IMG/VR virus record: IMGVR_UViG_3300017964_001331
Location: 1-48,191 of that record
Origin: a virus
Direction: 5' to 3' (one strand)
Length of the DNA stretch: 48,191 nucleotides
Positions 32,701-37,154 of this stretch are shown piece after piece. Under the pieces are notes generated by a model, which worked only from the letters and a program-made list of their open reading frames with translations, did not search any database and was not told where the DNA came from. A program made the translations under genes and the position numbers. Position 1 is the stretch's first letter, and each line of letters opens with the position of its first letter.

Positions 32701-33171
32701 GCTAATAGGACCGTGCGGTAACCAATAATACTCACGGAAGTTTACAAACTTATCCCAATCTATACTTGGGTTCCAACTATAAGTTTCTTGATTATTTAAT
32801 CTACTATGGTTTTCTATATTTGCACCAAAAACATTTAGTTGTCCAAGATAGTCATTATAGTCTTTATAAAAAGTAACATTATCATACAGATCTTTAACTA
32901 CTACGCTAGGTTCTAGTTGATAATCTTCTCTTGTTTTATTAACATCAGCAACATAATTGTCAGTTGACTGATGTGCTTTTGCTGTCCTTCTACCATAATA
33001 TCCATTTAATTTTTCAGCAACACCCGGTTGGATCATTTGATCCATTGTAGCTTGTAAAAACTTTTGGTTTGCCGTACTCCTAAAAAATCTAGGTAAAAAA
33101 TCTGCAGAACTAATTTTATTATTTCCGCCTGGAATTGGCAAAGCCGAATCTTGTTGAGTTTTCTTAGCCAT
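17710..33171 (-). CDS. Giant (5153-aa) baseplate/virion structural protein
   Basis: One uninterrupted frame of 15.5 kb. The N-terminal part has a NPSIDWDKFVNFREYYWLP segment (about 130-150) and a cupredoxin-like LYRGQTYRFDIDTPGHPIAF (about 195-220). Around 1275-1420 is a WEMLGITIKPSWWDEVYGPAPY block known from large marine phage virion proteins. Five or more sugar-binding-like W/Y..Y..GdiV.y...Y segments occur (about 1570, 1830, 2350, 2985, 3040). FG-GAP/beta-propeller-type blades (SIDVSPDGEYLVVGVP, SLSPDGRKIAIGAPYNDD) lie at about 2240-2325 and 3110-3260. GTGY-type repeats follow at about 3870-4200, then several 'V-x-L-N-G-x-x-L' beta domains to the end. Its start overlaps the gp6 stop (TAATG). 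In T4 this place is held by gp7 and gp8, so a wedge/rim role is inferred; homology to gp7 is not shown. Confidence 0.75.
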   Translation of the reverse strand: MAKKTQQDSALPIPGGNNKISSADFLPRFFRSTANQKFLQATMDQMIQPGVAEKLNGYYGRRTAKAHQSTDNYVADVNKTREDYQLEPSVVVKDLYDNVTFYKDYNDYLGQLNVFGANIENHSRLNNQETYSWNPSIDWDKFVNFREYYWLPHGPISIPVRGQSREVVSTYSVTIEDQGDNKAYVFNDGLTRNPSLKLYRGQTYRFDIDTPGHPIAFAITRSFTPGSAILTAGTEGIRADGLFGADLYGNEYDQGDFIVLPSGGSVTFEDDENVSTLYPDGIRKLGEEGEEVAVAYVEKGTIEFTIPFNAPNRLYYVSKNSIDTSGLIKIYDIEENAFLNVTDEILGKKTYLSANGVELSNGMKIKFQGDVEPAYYAQNNWYVEGVGENIKLIKDQDLIIPAAYTEARYVPFDSEEFDTLPFSDATASATEPDYIIINRASKDRNAWSRYNKWFHKDVLKDSFKFNNLPENIDESKRAKRPIIEFEAGLKLNNFGSFAKKDVDLIDTFTKDVFSTIEGALGYNIDGIDLAEGMRILFVADTDILVSGKIYQVKFIEIGNNKQIALIETDDTEPQDLETILVTSGVKNAGKSYHYHGGSWLEAQEKTQRNQSPLFEVCDVNDNSFADETYYESTTFKGTKLFSYKLGEGTNDLELGFPLNYRTIENSSDILFNFDLLNDTFEYQEGTEIISQDISSGYLKKYKTLSDFTYVNAFSNIPTESKQYVVRQYDVTDIKNNNFAIDVYNNSGDLNDLYVVVYVNNKIQIKLTDYELDRINKIAYVRFYDNLNSGDIVKIKTRSKTSKNSNGHYEFPHNLERNPLNEDVSEFTLGEVVDHVDTMLEELPNFKGVFLGSSNLRDLGNLDRFGKRFVKHSGPINLSLYHITNKETNIIKALKYSKNEYSRFKKVFLESALSLGYDGTTKVHVDKLLEEINKDKVKTQPFYFSDMLSYSNTNIIEYTVLDPRTKEYPLSSPFNLSSLSVKSVLVYLNGEQLIHGRDYNFDSTGYVSIDAGQVEDDKIEIYEYDNTDGSFVPPTPTKLGLYPKYEPELYIDDTVIVDEPSETGPFKIYGQAESGSNKGTRGWFYPIYTTRKAAKDADANDTANTITFVGLNKIFYMPATGSFYGHYDNVEINEYPLGVAFVKGHDGSFIKAYKDYRDELLLELEKRIFNNIKADYSTDRLDIHNFIPGDHRETEFSRNEINRTLLGDFQQWLTTSLTNTSYTNNTFYDRNNAWTFNYSDTKTPNGNKNPGFWRSLFVYAFDTDRPHTCPWEMLGITIKPSWWDEVYGPAPYTGDNLVLWKDLEAGKIAEPGNVRINLDYARPGLTNHIPVGSDGKLVTPTRIGYANGFNIQQTSRNFSFGDYSPTENAWRRSSEYPFALLTSYLLNKPAKVMGLGFDISRINKNKANQWVYKETNKPIETKNLLLPNTYNSDSRVLTSGLVNYVYNLVASNILTLYSSYETNLKNISNQIGIKIGGFTSKPKFNLILDSRSPTQNLTQDGIFVPQENYQIFLNTSSPSQLAIYSGLIVEKAEVGYVLRGYNLEKPYFEYYEAREGSSSSTVTVGGINEAVVPWDSNTLYTAGEIIIHNNSYYRVTKSFETGVSFTLENLSKLPTLPIEGGRVAQFKKNFDKTSVKTLEYGTRLKTVQEVVDFILGYNERLTDIGFIFDDVSEGFGEVNNWNQSAKEFMFWTTQGWASGGIITLSPAANILEFQKDFYVVDDIKDPFYGYSILKADGLFLDSEFNSLLRNENSFGVEVTNTDEGLFHASLPLIQKEHVVLLDNTTVFNDIIYRPSTGYRQERIKVSGYRSDNWNGGLNIPGFLYDDGTFTDWTQWKDYTIGDIVKYKQYYYVASKNISGSQNFNSNDWYLLSEKPESQLLTNFDYRTTQFTDFYDLDSDSFDIEQQRMAQHLIGYQKRQYLANIINDDVSQFKFYRGAIAEKGTMNVFTKLFDALGKTTDNLEFYEEWALQVGRYGSVDDIKQVEYIIQEEKVQESPQAFELLNTLPATNYDKIYRILPNEVYDKPEDYDHAPLPVKNIESEYIKTGGYVKESDVATTIGNISNLILVNVNGLNLGDNIWITNTESNDWTVMQVVRSGAYASEFTVSLIEDADPGYGIGELTLDRWSASIVTEGDYIGLQHAEEYLLNGFYKVISAELNKIKIEVPFAGNELTDDVLDFEEENFSVVKLRTVRTDSLNGVNSLTNQEFYQDQKIWIDDYNSTWAVLENNSVYNNEQTIVNPSEYDSTTHGFTDSLAVTKDNNNVFVASPNDVNGKVYFYRRSREASNLNLSQEIELDNDDYFALDNLDFSRSIDVSPDGEYLVVGVPNASNIKTKLAYKTDSNTNEQTFDFQSDKTYVKGDIVRYRETLWKANREILPQIGNQPFTTFDTYINIASQQDADSTSLNLLVAGDPGLPNNTVDHILVRAPKDMYLGTAVGDLVNLYWNTVSYAFNTSDIQYPFDNEIAEITVNWLNQEHTIAKKVDHVFFLETFVTLPNVGDTFTTDTGAAEIVYVGTRRDSAVIYVSNTNGVFDISGTAYNAEGDLIGDYTEESTYSITDAVAGYWYIETGFTYSNNGRYYDSGKGLVYADVRPADSQRPVNYYYNIQNTIAAVGPYITNKNQASFLSSLSYTGDPAGADGTSGVSSPQLDNRWIARVGKEFSNIVQVGEEYEFRLYDLDNRNIDLSNTAFTYEFLNKKHTITDIWDGYIDFELTEFDFQGFPYEPQIGDILEDVQIPRDGQGGLALTSTTTSSAEVVFMRRNFNSIRVYVKVLSGNWNELSNIGRYEIRRKAGTNNTVNPNIRGVNDVDRVIGTVEDINNDIVLGTNLVGKLLVFANDSNLNIVTQPEVVDEEYWFFNENTESGIQRLANPPYSLNKDYTQVYNIPADKYGVAKTGLENEGAVAIFRRVAGEYRLQNIFVSEYRHAGRQFGNLVKITQNNNYYTLMIGSKGVDTTEELLDDSIGRRTYPGTIEIVRHGTKPSDNFKGEYQLTAYDIGDIVIYKDNYYRANKAILETQNVIQDSIYWTNISWRYGQDTNYRGDFDNSYTYKSGNIVVYDNKLWSANTNIDVNAPVPSNSNASWSEISTKIDYLGYLPNLTSTHFYNEEVFDPIQNIEQFSEAFDISDDGNVLIVTSKQMETDSTIHKSIVVYREVDDKYMVDQVIPSPNNTEGFADVVSLSPDGRKIAIGAPYNDDKKINQGIVYIYSQVNGKFVQTQTLTPPNNEESEGFGYSLNFGEDNLVISSLNGDQKIPTRFDTYTDRVDENSYTLDTTSKERTATTFDAEFTTFNNIILDKGVVYVYENLEDTLIYSEQFRYSLSQRMFGENVYSNNNHVYVGMPQQYSGDYKGIMLDFRKGNGVFAWEAISQNVIPVDVSKIRGAFLYNKRKNEIITYVDYVDPVQGKIPGVADQEIAFKAPYDPALYNTGELTDNNVDPDRVWTDEYVGKVWWDISTAKFANAHQGSTTFQKNNWNKLLPNATINIYEWVESDYLPSSWDTLADTPEGASQDISGTSLYGDEKFSTRIIYDDVSKTFKNKYYYWVESKRTVPVMEDRFLSIFDIAALIANPRTQGYKFLSLLTNNKFVLNNCDDVIEGDDVVLNIKYSTGPKENQNLHSQYKLLSENDKSSKPDADIERKWFDSLIGFDENSRLVPDPDITVKNRYGVQSRPRQSMFVNRIEALKQTIERVNFVLGNSLITDEYDISDLTAKDEAPTLISKKYDISVDSISELQYISTSKITQAILEPVIVNGRITRINIINSGRGYKVAPSFKINGKGFDADFDITLNNLGQITNVKITNDGYGYDNNTTITVRPFTALVTADSEVQDKWALHSWNIESQSWNRISVQGYNVELYWDYKDWYATGYNQFTNIKHNIDGSYQLPTLSDSIGDVIKINNIGSGGWLLLEKIDTQDTEDYTVNYKTIGRQNGTIEFNESLYNFSKNTIGYSNRSFDNYFYDSNPAFELRIILNTIRDKLFVGDLEVEYNKLFASTLRYVLAEQPAADWVFKTSFVKAKHNRGDLGQKDLTFNNDNLQSYQDFVEEFKPYKTKLREFVSQYTVTEETNSVVTDFDLPPKYNSLTGKIEPSKAIIVDGSLQDVNFDLETPPRNNWKNNLGYQITKVDIGDTGSGYTYEPIIKFVGGNGTGATAKAYLGYGKITKIEITNPGTGYTSAPTVVIEGSQLDTGTPAKATAVLGNGSVRSTRVKVKFDRVSKTFTIESLAETETFVGTNSETRFFLEWPMDLDKKKVKIYVDDVLQLRSKYSYENIIDNSKTYTRHQGKIIFTTPPALGASIRVEYYKPLSMLTAQDRINLAYAPTAGMYGKDLAQLMTGIDYGGVEVTSFDFTSSAGWDSQPWYTDNWDSFVNTFEDEIFTADGSTVSVQLSAPLEDGVVYNLYKNGVRIDDPDYDAGTPTNVHAITNSITGDGVTDTIDLASRDILMLDGDVLAIRKITSDGSVKIDPDSYDTQLEGGDLQYSTATGLNAEDIIVDGDGFVTPTTSGGPEELVPGQILDTLDIKVYTRDSDGQGVIYSQSYRAVPGTLNYNLGVIPNNISAVIVKVDNVILADSEFTINWSSNIITIPSLIGGEELNIVAVAQGVQSILDYGKFTGDGEQTDFETNVEFVEGMSGYANINGVQQDVTVYNTNDSTRAFIRFDTPPNLNSVINFTLFGNSDVVNYSQMSSSMFVGDGVSIEYDIQSTPLYAAPTQHNILVKVGNRILNAGYNTKFEIPENNQREYALEIFQQPQGSLDVSDVSVYLNGKLIETPVQWRFDIANSSIVLPDDIGTPGDLLDIYVITDGEYRVIGSTVILDTPPADQETVEIIQMTNHDILKLERINYDVVERTTTYAGEVEYVTYNRLTLGEIKLRKPAVDAQYVWVSLNGELLTPSVDYYITDDKQKVRLTVTPQANDVIDILHFAANVSVPKFAFRQFKDMLNRTHFKRLDSAATTLAQDLNYYDLRIEVVDGSTLSTPNKDLNLPGVIFINGERIEYFVKEDNTLRQLRRGTLGTGVKEVHSAGTNVFDQNISKTVPYRDTTLAYNTIADGNTNNFEIDYDVNSINEIEVFVGGTRQRKTTIEVFDPTLALDSPEGDVTISADFSFDADTNSITLLNTPAENSRITVVKKVGRAWTTQGTTLGNTENSIARFLRAGTSELPE

Positions 33172-36100
33172 TAGTAACTATAACCTCCGCCTGTAGAGCT
33201 TGATGTAGATGATGCACTACTTGTTATTTGATTAGATGTTGTGCTTGTTGAACTTGTAATTACATTGCCGCTTGCTTGTAAATTAGTTGCTGTAATTTCG
33301 TCTATTGTTTCTATGTCAGATACTTTTGCGCCGCTGGCAAAAATTTCATCTGCTTCAGATTTTATTTCAAATAAACTACCAAAACTTTGTGTAGTTTGTC
33401 TAGGTACAATTAATATACTAACTAATTTTGGCGATAACTGACTCATAATATAAGAACTTAGCTCTTGGAAATAAAATGTTTCACCAAAATCCCAATTTTC
33501 AATATCAAAGAAACGATTTATTGATTCAATAATATCAGATTTAAGTTCATTATCATTAATTACTAAGTTAGGATTTTTTACAATTTTAAATTTAACTTGT
33601 AAATCTGCAGGTGCTTTGTCGCCAAATAAAATTTTATATTTTACTGGATGATATATAATTTCATCACTTATACTTTTAATTTCATTAATTGAACTTCCAT
33701 AAGATCTAAAAAGCTCATCATTACTTGGCGGCTTTGGTTTTACAGAAAGTGTTCCATCAATATATTGTTTGACTTGATCGTCATATGTTTTTGATAAAAT
33801 ATATGTATCAATAATATTTGATGCACTAGGATCTATTCTGTATCCACTGTCTGCAACATGAACATAATGAAGTTTTAATCCTGCTCTACCATAGTATGCT
33901 TTGTAGTTTACATCAAGTGTAGTATTGTTTAATGTTTTATTAAGTTTCTTAAAAACACCTTCGTCTATCAAGTAAAAAATTTGTCCGTTATTGTCCCATT
34001 GGGTATACGGAGCAATACTAGATTCATTTTGCACTAAAACAACTTCACTTGTTGAATTATCAAGATATTTAAAATCTTCGACGCCATCTGTAGTAGTATA
34101 TTTCTTTTGGAATATAATTTTTTCTTCTGTAGAAATTGAAGTATCTTCTTCTCCAACTATTTGTTCAAAGATATCCGGATCATCAACTACCCCGTCATCA
34201 TCTAAATCAATAAATTGTACTTGTATTTTACGACTATCTAAGTAACCTTCAGAATCTTTATAAGCATCAGTTATGGTCCAAGTAAAATCTTTTGTAAATG
34301 GTGTTAATTGTCCAGGTTGAGTATTGATGTTTAGCACATCAATTCTATCTCTAACAACTTGTCCAGTTGACGGATCGTAAATTTTATCAGCACTATCAAA
34401 GAAAAATCTTATTTCGTCTGCACTTTCAAAAACATATCTTAACTGTCTATATGTTATTGTGTATTTTTCACCGTCTGTTTTAAAATACAACATCCAACTA
34501 GAATCTAAGTTTTCTCCAGTTGTGTCTCCTGCTTTACCAGTTGCAAAATCGCTAATAGTATTAATATCTTCTGCTAATACTATTTTCCAAATTCTGTCTG
34601 TTATATCGTATCTTAAAGCAAAATCTTTATATTCAAATGTTTGATCAATGATTTCTGTTTTAAGATCGTCTACTAATGATTTAGAATAGTTAGGAATAAC
34701 TTGTGAAATTAATGCACCGTCAGGAATAATATCATTTAATATAACCGGACCAGTTCCGTCATCTTCAACATCAACACCTGTGTTAGAAACTGCAATAACT
34801 TTTGCCCATTTATATGTAGATTGACCTTTTTTAATAGTTCCTGTTTCGTTCCATGTGCCGTTTGGCATGAAGGTTTTTGTATCCGGAGACGTAAATTTAA
34901 TTAAGGATCCAGGTTCTACAAAACGGAGTGCATTAACTGTAAAGTCACCTAAAGGATATGTTTGATTTGAAGAATCTTTAAACAAGCCTGTACAAATATT
35001 TGTGCCTTTAGTTGACTGTGTCCACGTTGCATTAAGGTCACTTACTATTGTTTTAGGATATTTTGCTAAAAAGAAATTTTTAGAATTTATATTACCAATA
35101 ATACGCTCAACTGTATTGTAAATAATACCTTCAATGTCAGTTTGAGTTGTAAATGTAAAAGATTGTTTTTCTACAAATTCTTCTTTGTATAATATTCCGT
35201 CATCTGCAAACAAACTTGTATTTGAATATTTTCCACTAGCATCTTTTAAATCAAAAAATCTGCTTATTCCGCTTGATATTCTATTTGAACTTTTTGTTTT
35301 AATAATATCTTGGCTTATAGCAAGAGGTCCAACATTGTAATCTTCGCCTGTAACTAGTCTATTTTGTGTATAATAAGTTGCTGGAGCATTTGCTTTTATT
35401 TCTTCATTAGATTCTGTTGCAGTTCCATTTGTTACTGTGTAATTTAATTTTAATCCAATTGTAAGTGTTTGCTTAGTACCATTTCTAGCTTGGTAAGGAA
35501 TATCAATACTAACTGTATTAATTGCTCCAGGAGTTATAACACTTTTTAAACCATTACTAGTTCTATAATATACTTTAAAATCTCCTGCTGGTAAATTACC
35601 AAAAACACCATCACTAAAAACTAAATTAATTCTATCACCTATTCTTGTAGTGACTGCAAAAACATCTCTTGTTTGATTAAACAAACTATTATAGATAACA
35701 TTATTTCCTTCTGTAGAAGAAACTTTTGTCCACTGTTTATTTTCTATTCCTAAACTATTAACTTCATATAACCAAACATCGGTATCATTAATATTTCTTG
35801 AATCGATTGCCACTGATTGGTTTGGTATCGGATTTGACATGTTAAACGAGCCGTTTTCAAGACGTCCTTGACGGAAGTGCATAAAAAATCCTGTATTATT
35901 AGATCCTGCGCCTTGTCCATCATCACGGAAAAGAAATGCTGGACTATTGCCAGGCAACGGTGGTTCTTCTACAATACTTCCAGAAGAAATGTCTGAACTT
36001 ACAATTTCAAATCTAGTTGTAACACCTTCTATTTGTTTTGTAAACGGATATACTGCACTACCTGTGTTTAGTGCGTTTATACGATATTTTTGAGTTTGTA

Positions 36101-36644
36101 CATCTGCAACCTGTTCTGATTTTAGTGGATTTCCAATTGAGTTTGCAAGCGGCATTGCAGAATTTAAAATTTTAACAAATTGTTCAAAATAGTTTGTATT
36201 TGCTTGGTCATTCCATTTTACAGTAATGCCAGCTAGATTTAACCCGTTACTATCTATAATACTCTCAGTTGTTGATAATGTATCAATTTTTAATAATCCG
36301 TTGGCTGCTTGATTTCTGCGTGGATTATAAGAAAGCATACGTGCAAGACGTAAAACACTTTCTCTACGTTCTGCTGTTTCAAGGAAGTTTTCACGAGCAT
36401 TTAGATCTACACGGAATGATAAGTTTTGCCCAAGGAAAGCAATCATATCAATCAGTGCAAGATATTCGCTTGACTCAATGTAATCGTTAAAATCTTCTGG
36501 ATAGTTTTGACGCAGATAATTAATCATTGTTCTGCGTAGGTTATCAAAATCATAGCTTTGGAAATCTGCGTTCCTAAAGCTCTGGTAAATTCTTTTCCAA
36601 TCTTCGGCTACAAGTAGCCTAGACTGTCTATCGGTTGCAGCCAT
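33171..36644 (-). CDS. 6: Baseplate wedge protein gp6-like
   Basis: A 1157-aa protein, longer than T4 gp6 (about 660 aa). The N-terminal 120 residues are strongly gp6-like: LVAEDWKRIYQSFRNADFQSYDF, then MINYLRQNYPEDFNDYIESSE, ALIDMIAFLGQNLSFRVDLN and AERRESVLRLARMLSYNPRRN. In T4, gp6 dimers form the backbone ring of the baseplate together with gp7 and gp53. Direct linkage to gp25 upstream supports the assignment. The middle (about 600-1000) holds extra beta-rich material not expected from T4. The C-terminal 40 residues are almost only Ser, Thr, Gly and Ala and look like a flexible tail. An AAGGAA ribosome-binding site lies 8 nt before the ATG. The stop shares a base with the ATG of the 5153-aa gene. 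Confidence 0.9.
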   Translation of the reverse strand: MAATDRQSRLLVAEDWKRIYQSFRNADFQSYDFDNLRRTMINYLRQNYPEDFNDYIESSEYLALIDMIAFLGQNLSFRVDLNARENFLETAERRESVLRLARMLSYNPRRNQAANGLLKIDTLSTTESIIDSNGLNLAGITVKWNDQANTNYFEQFVKILNSAMPLANSIGNPLKSEQVADVQTQKYRINALNTGSAVYPFTKQIEGVTTRFEIVSSDISSGSIVEEPPLPGNSPAFLFRDDGQGAGSNNTGFFMHFRQGRLENGSFNMSNPIPNQSVAIDSRNINDTDVWLYEVNSLGIENKQWTKVSSTEGNNVIYNSLFNQTRDVFAVTTRIGDRINLVFSDGVFGNLPAGDFKVYYRTSNGLKSVITPGAINTVSIDIPYQARNGTKQTLTIGLKLNYTVTNGTATESNEEIKANAPATYYTQNRLVTGEDYNVGPLAISQDIIKTKSSNRISSGISRFFDLKDASGKYSNTSLFADDGILYKEEFVEKQSFTFTTQTDIEGIIYNTVERIIGNINSKNFFLAKYPKTIVSDLNATWTQSTKGTNICTGLFKDSSNQTYPLGDFTVNALRFVEPGSLIKFTSPDTKTFMPNGTWNETGTIKKGQSTYKWAKVIAVSNTGVDVEDDGTGPVILNDIIPDGALISQVIPNYSKSLVDDLKTEIIDQTFEYKDFALRYDITDRIWKIVLAEDINTISDFATGKAGDTTGENLDSSWMLYFKTDGEKYTITYRQLRYVFESADEIRFFFDSADKIYDPSTGQVVRDRIDVLNINTQPGQLTPFTKDFTWTITDAYKDSEGYLDSRKIQVQFIDLDDDGVVDDPDIFEQIVGEEDTSISTEEKIIFQKKYTTTDGVEDFKYLDNSTSEVVLVQNESSIAPYTQWDNNGQIFYLIDEGVFKKLNKTLNNTTLDVNYKAYYGRAGLKLHYVHVADSGYRIDPSASNIIDTYILSKTYDDQVKQYIDGTLSVKPKPPSNDELFRSYGSSINEIKSISDEIIYHPVKYKILFGDKAPADLQVKFKIVKNPNLVINDNELKSDIIESINRFFDIENWDFGETFYFQELSSYIMSQLSPKLVSILIVPRQTTQSFGSLFEIKSEADEIFASGAKVSDIETIDEITATNLQASGNVITSSTSTTSNQITSSASSTSSSTGGGYSY

Positions 36645-36668
36645 ATTAGTATTCCTTGTTTACTATGA

Positions 36669-36676
36669 TATTTATC
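36669..36676 (-). promoter_or_regulatory. Late-promoter-like octamer GATAAATA
   Basis: Seven of 8 match to the T4 late promoter TATAAATA, in the 60-nt gap between gp25 and gp6, 24 nt before the gp6 ATG. Confidence 0.5.
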
Positions 36677-36704
36677 TGATATTGAAAAGTGCGTGTTTAA
36701 TTGT

Positions 36705-37142
36705 TTACGAAAGTAAACCGTTTTCTTTGTCAAATTTAAATCGTAATTGGTCTACAATTTGGTATGGTAAAAATGTTATTGTACACTCTACTTGTAATCC
36801 TTGCTCATACGTGTCAACGATAATTTCTTCTGCACGTACTCTTGGATCATAGTTGATAATTGTAGTTACATCTTCAATTACAAGTTCTTGTACTTCGTTT
36901 GTAAATGGCTCATATAATATATCCCATATTATTGTGCCAAATGTAGGATCACTAAGTTTTTCAGTTTGTCTAATATGAAAGTGGTTGATTATATCTTGTT
37001 TTATTAGATCGAAATCATATAAACTAAAACTTTTAGCGTCTGAGATCGTAGAAAAACCTCTATAAGCTCTGCCTGAAGAAGCATCACGCATTGTTTGTTT
37101 AACAGTTACACGATTATATAAATTTTTTTCTAATTCGCTCAT
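36705..37142 (-). CDS. 25: Baseplate wedge protein gp25-like
   Basis: A 145-aa protein, close to T4 gp25 (132 aa). It has the family segments YRGFSTISDAKSFSLYDFDLIKQDI (in parts about 27-51), NHFHIRQTEKLSDPTFGTII (about 53-72), WDILYEPF, and DPRVRAEE (Asp99-Pro100-Arg101), the conserved turn of the GpW/Gp25 family. gp25 sits at the inner baseplate and contacts the first sheath ring; homologues are found in contractile systems including type VI secretion. It lies 12 nt after the gp5-like gene and 60 nt before gp6, the usual company in marine T4-like phages. Confidence 0.92.
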   Translation of the reverse strand: MSELEKNLYNRVTVKQTMRDASSGRAYRGFSTISDAKSFSLYDFDLIKQDIINHFHIRQTEKLSDPTFGTIIWDILYEPFTNEVQELVIEDVTTIINYDPRVRAEEIIVDTYEQGLQVECTITFLPYQIVDQLRFKFDKENGLLS

Positions 37143-37154
37143 ACTATATTTACC

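Noticed and set aside
17710-33171. Possibility that the giant gene is several genes joined by a missed stop
   Set aside because: No frame change or stop across 15.5 kb, no internal intergenic signal seen, and coding character is continuous. An assembly error cannot be fully excluded from sequence alone.
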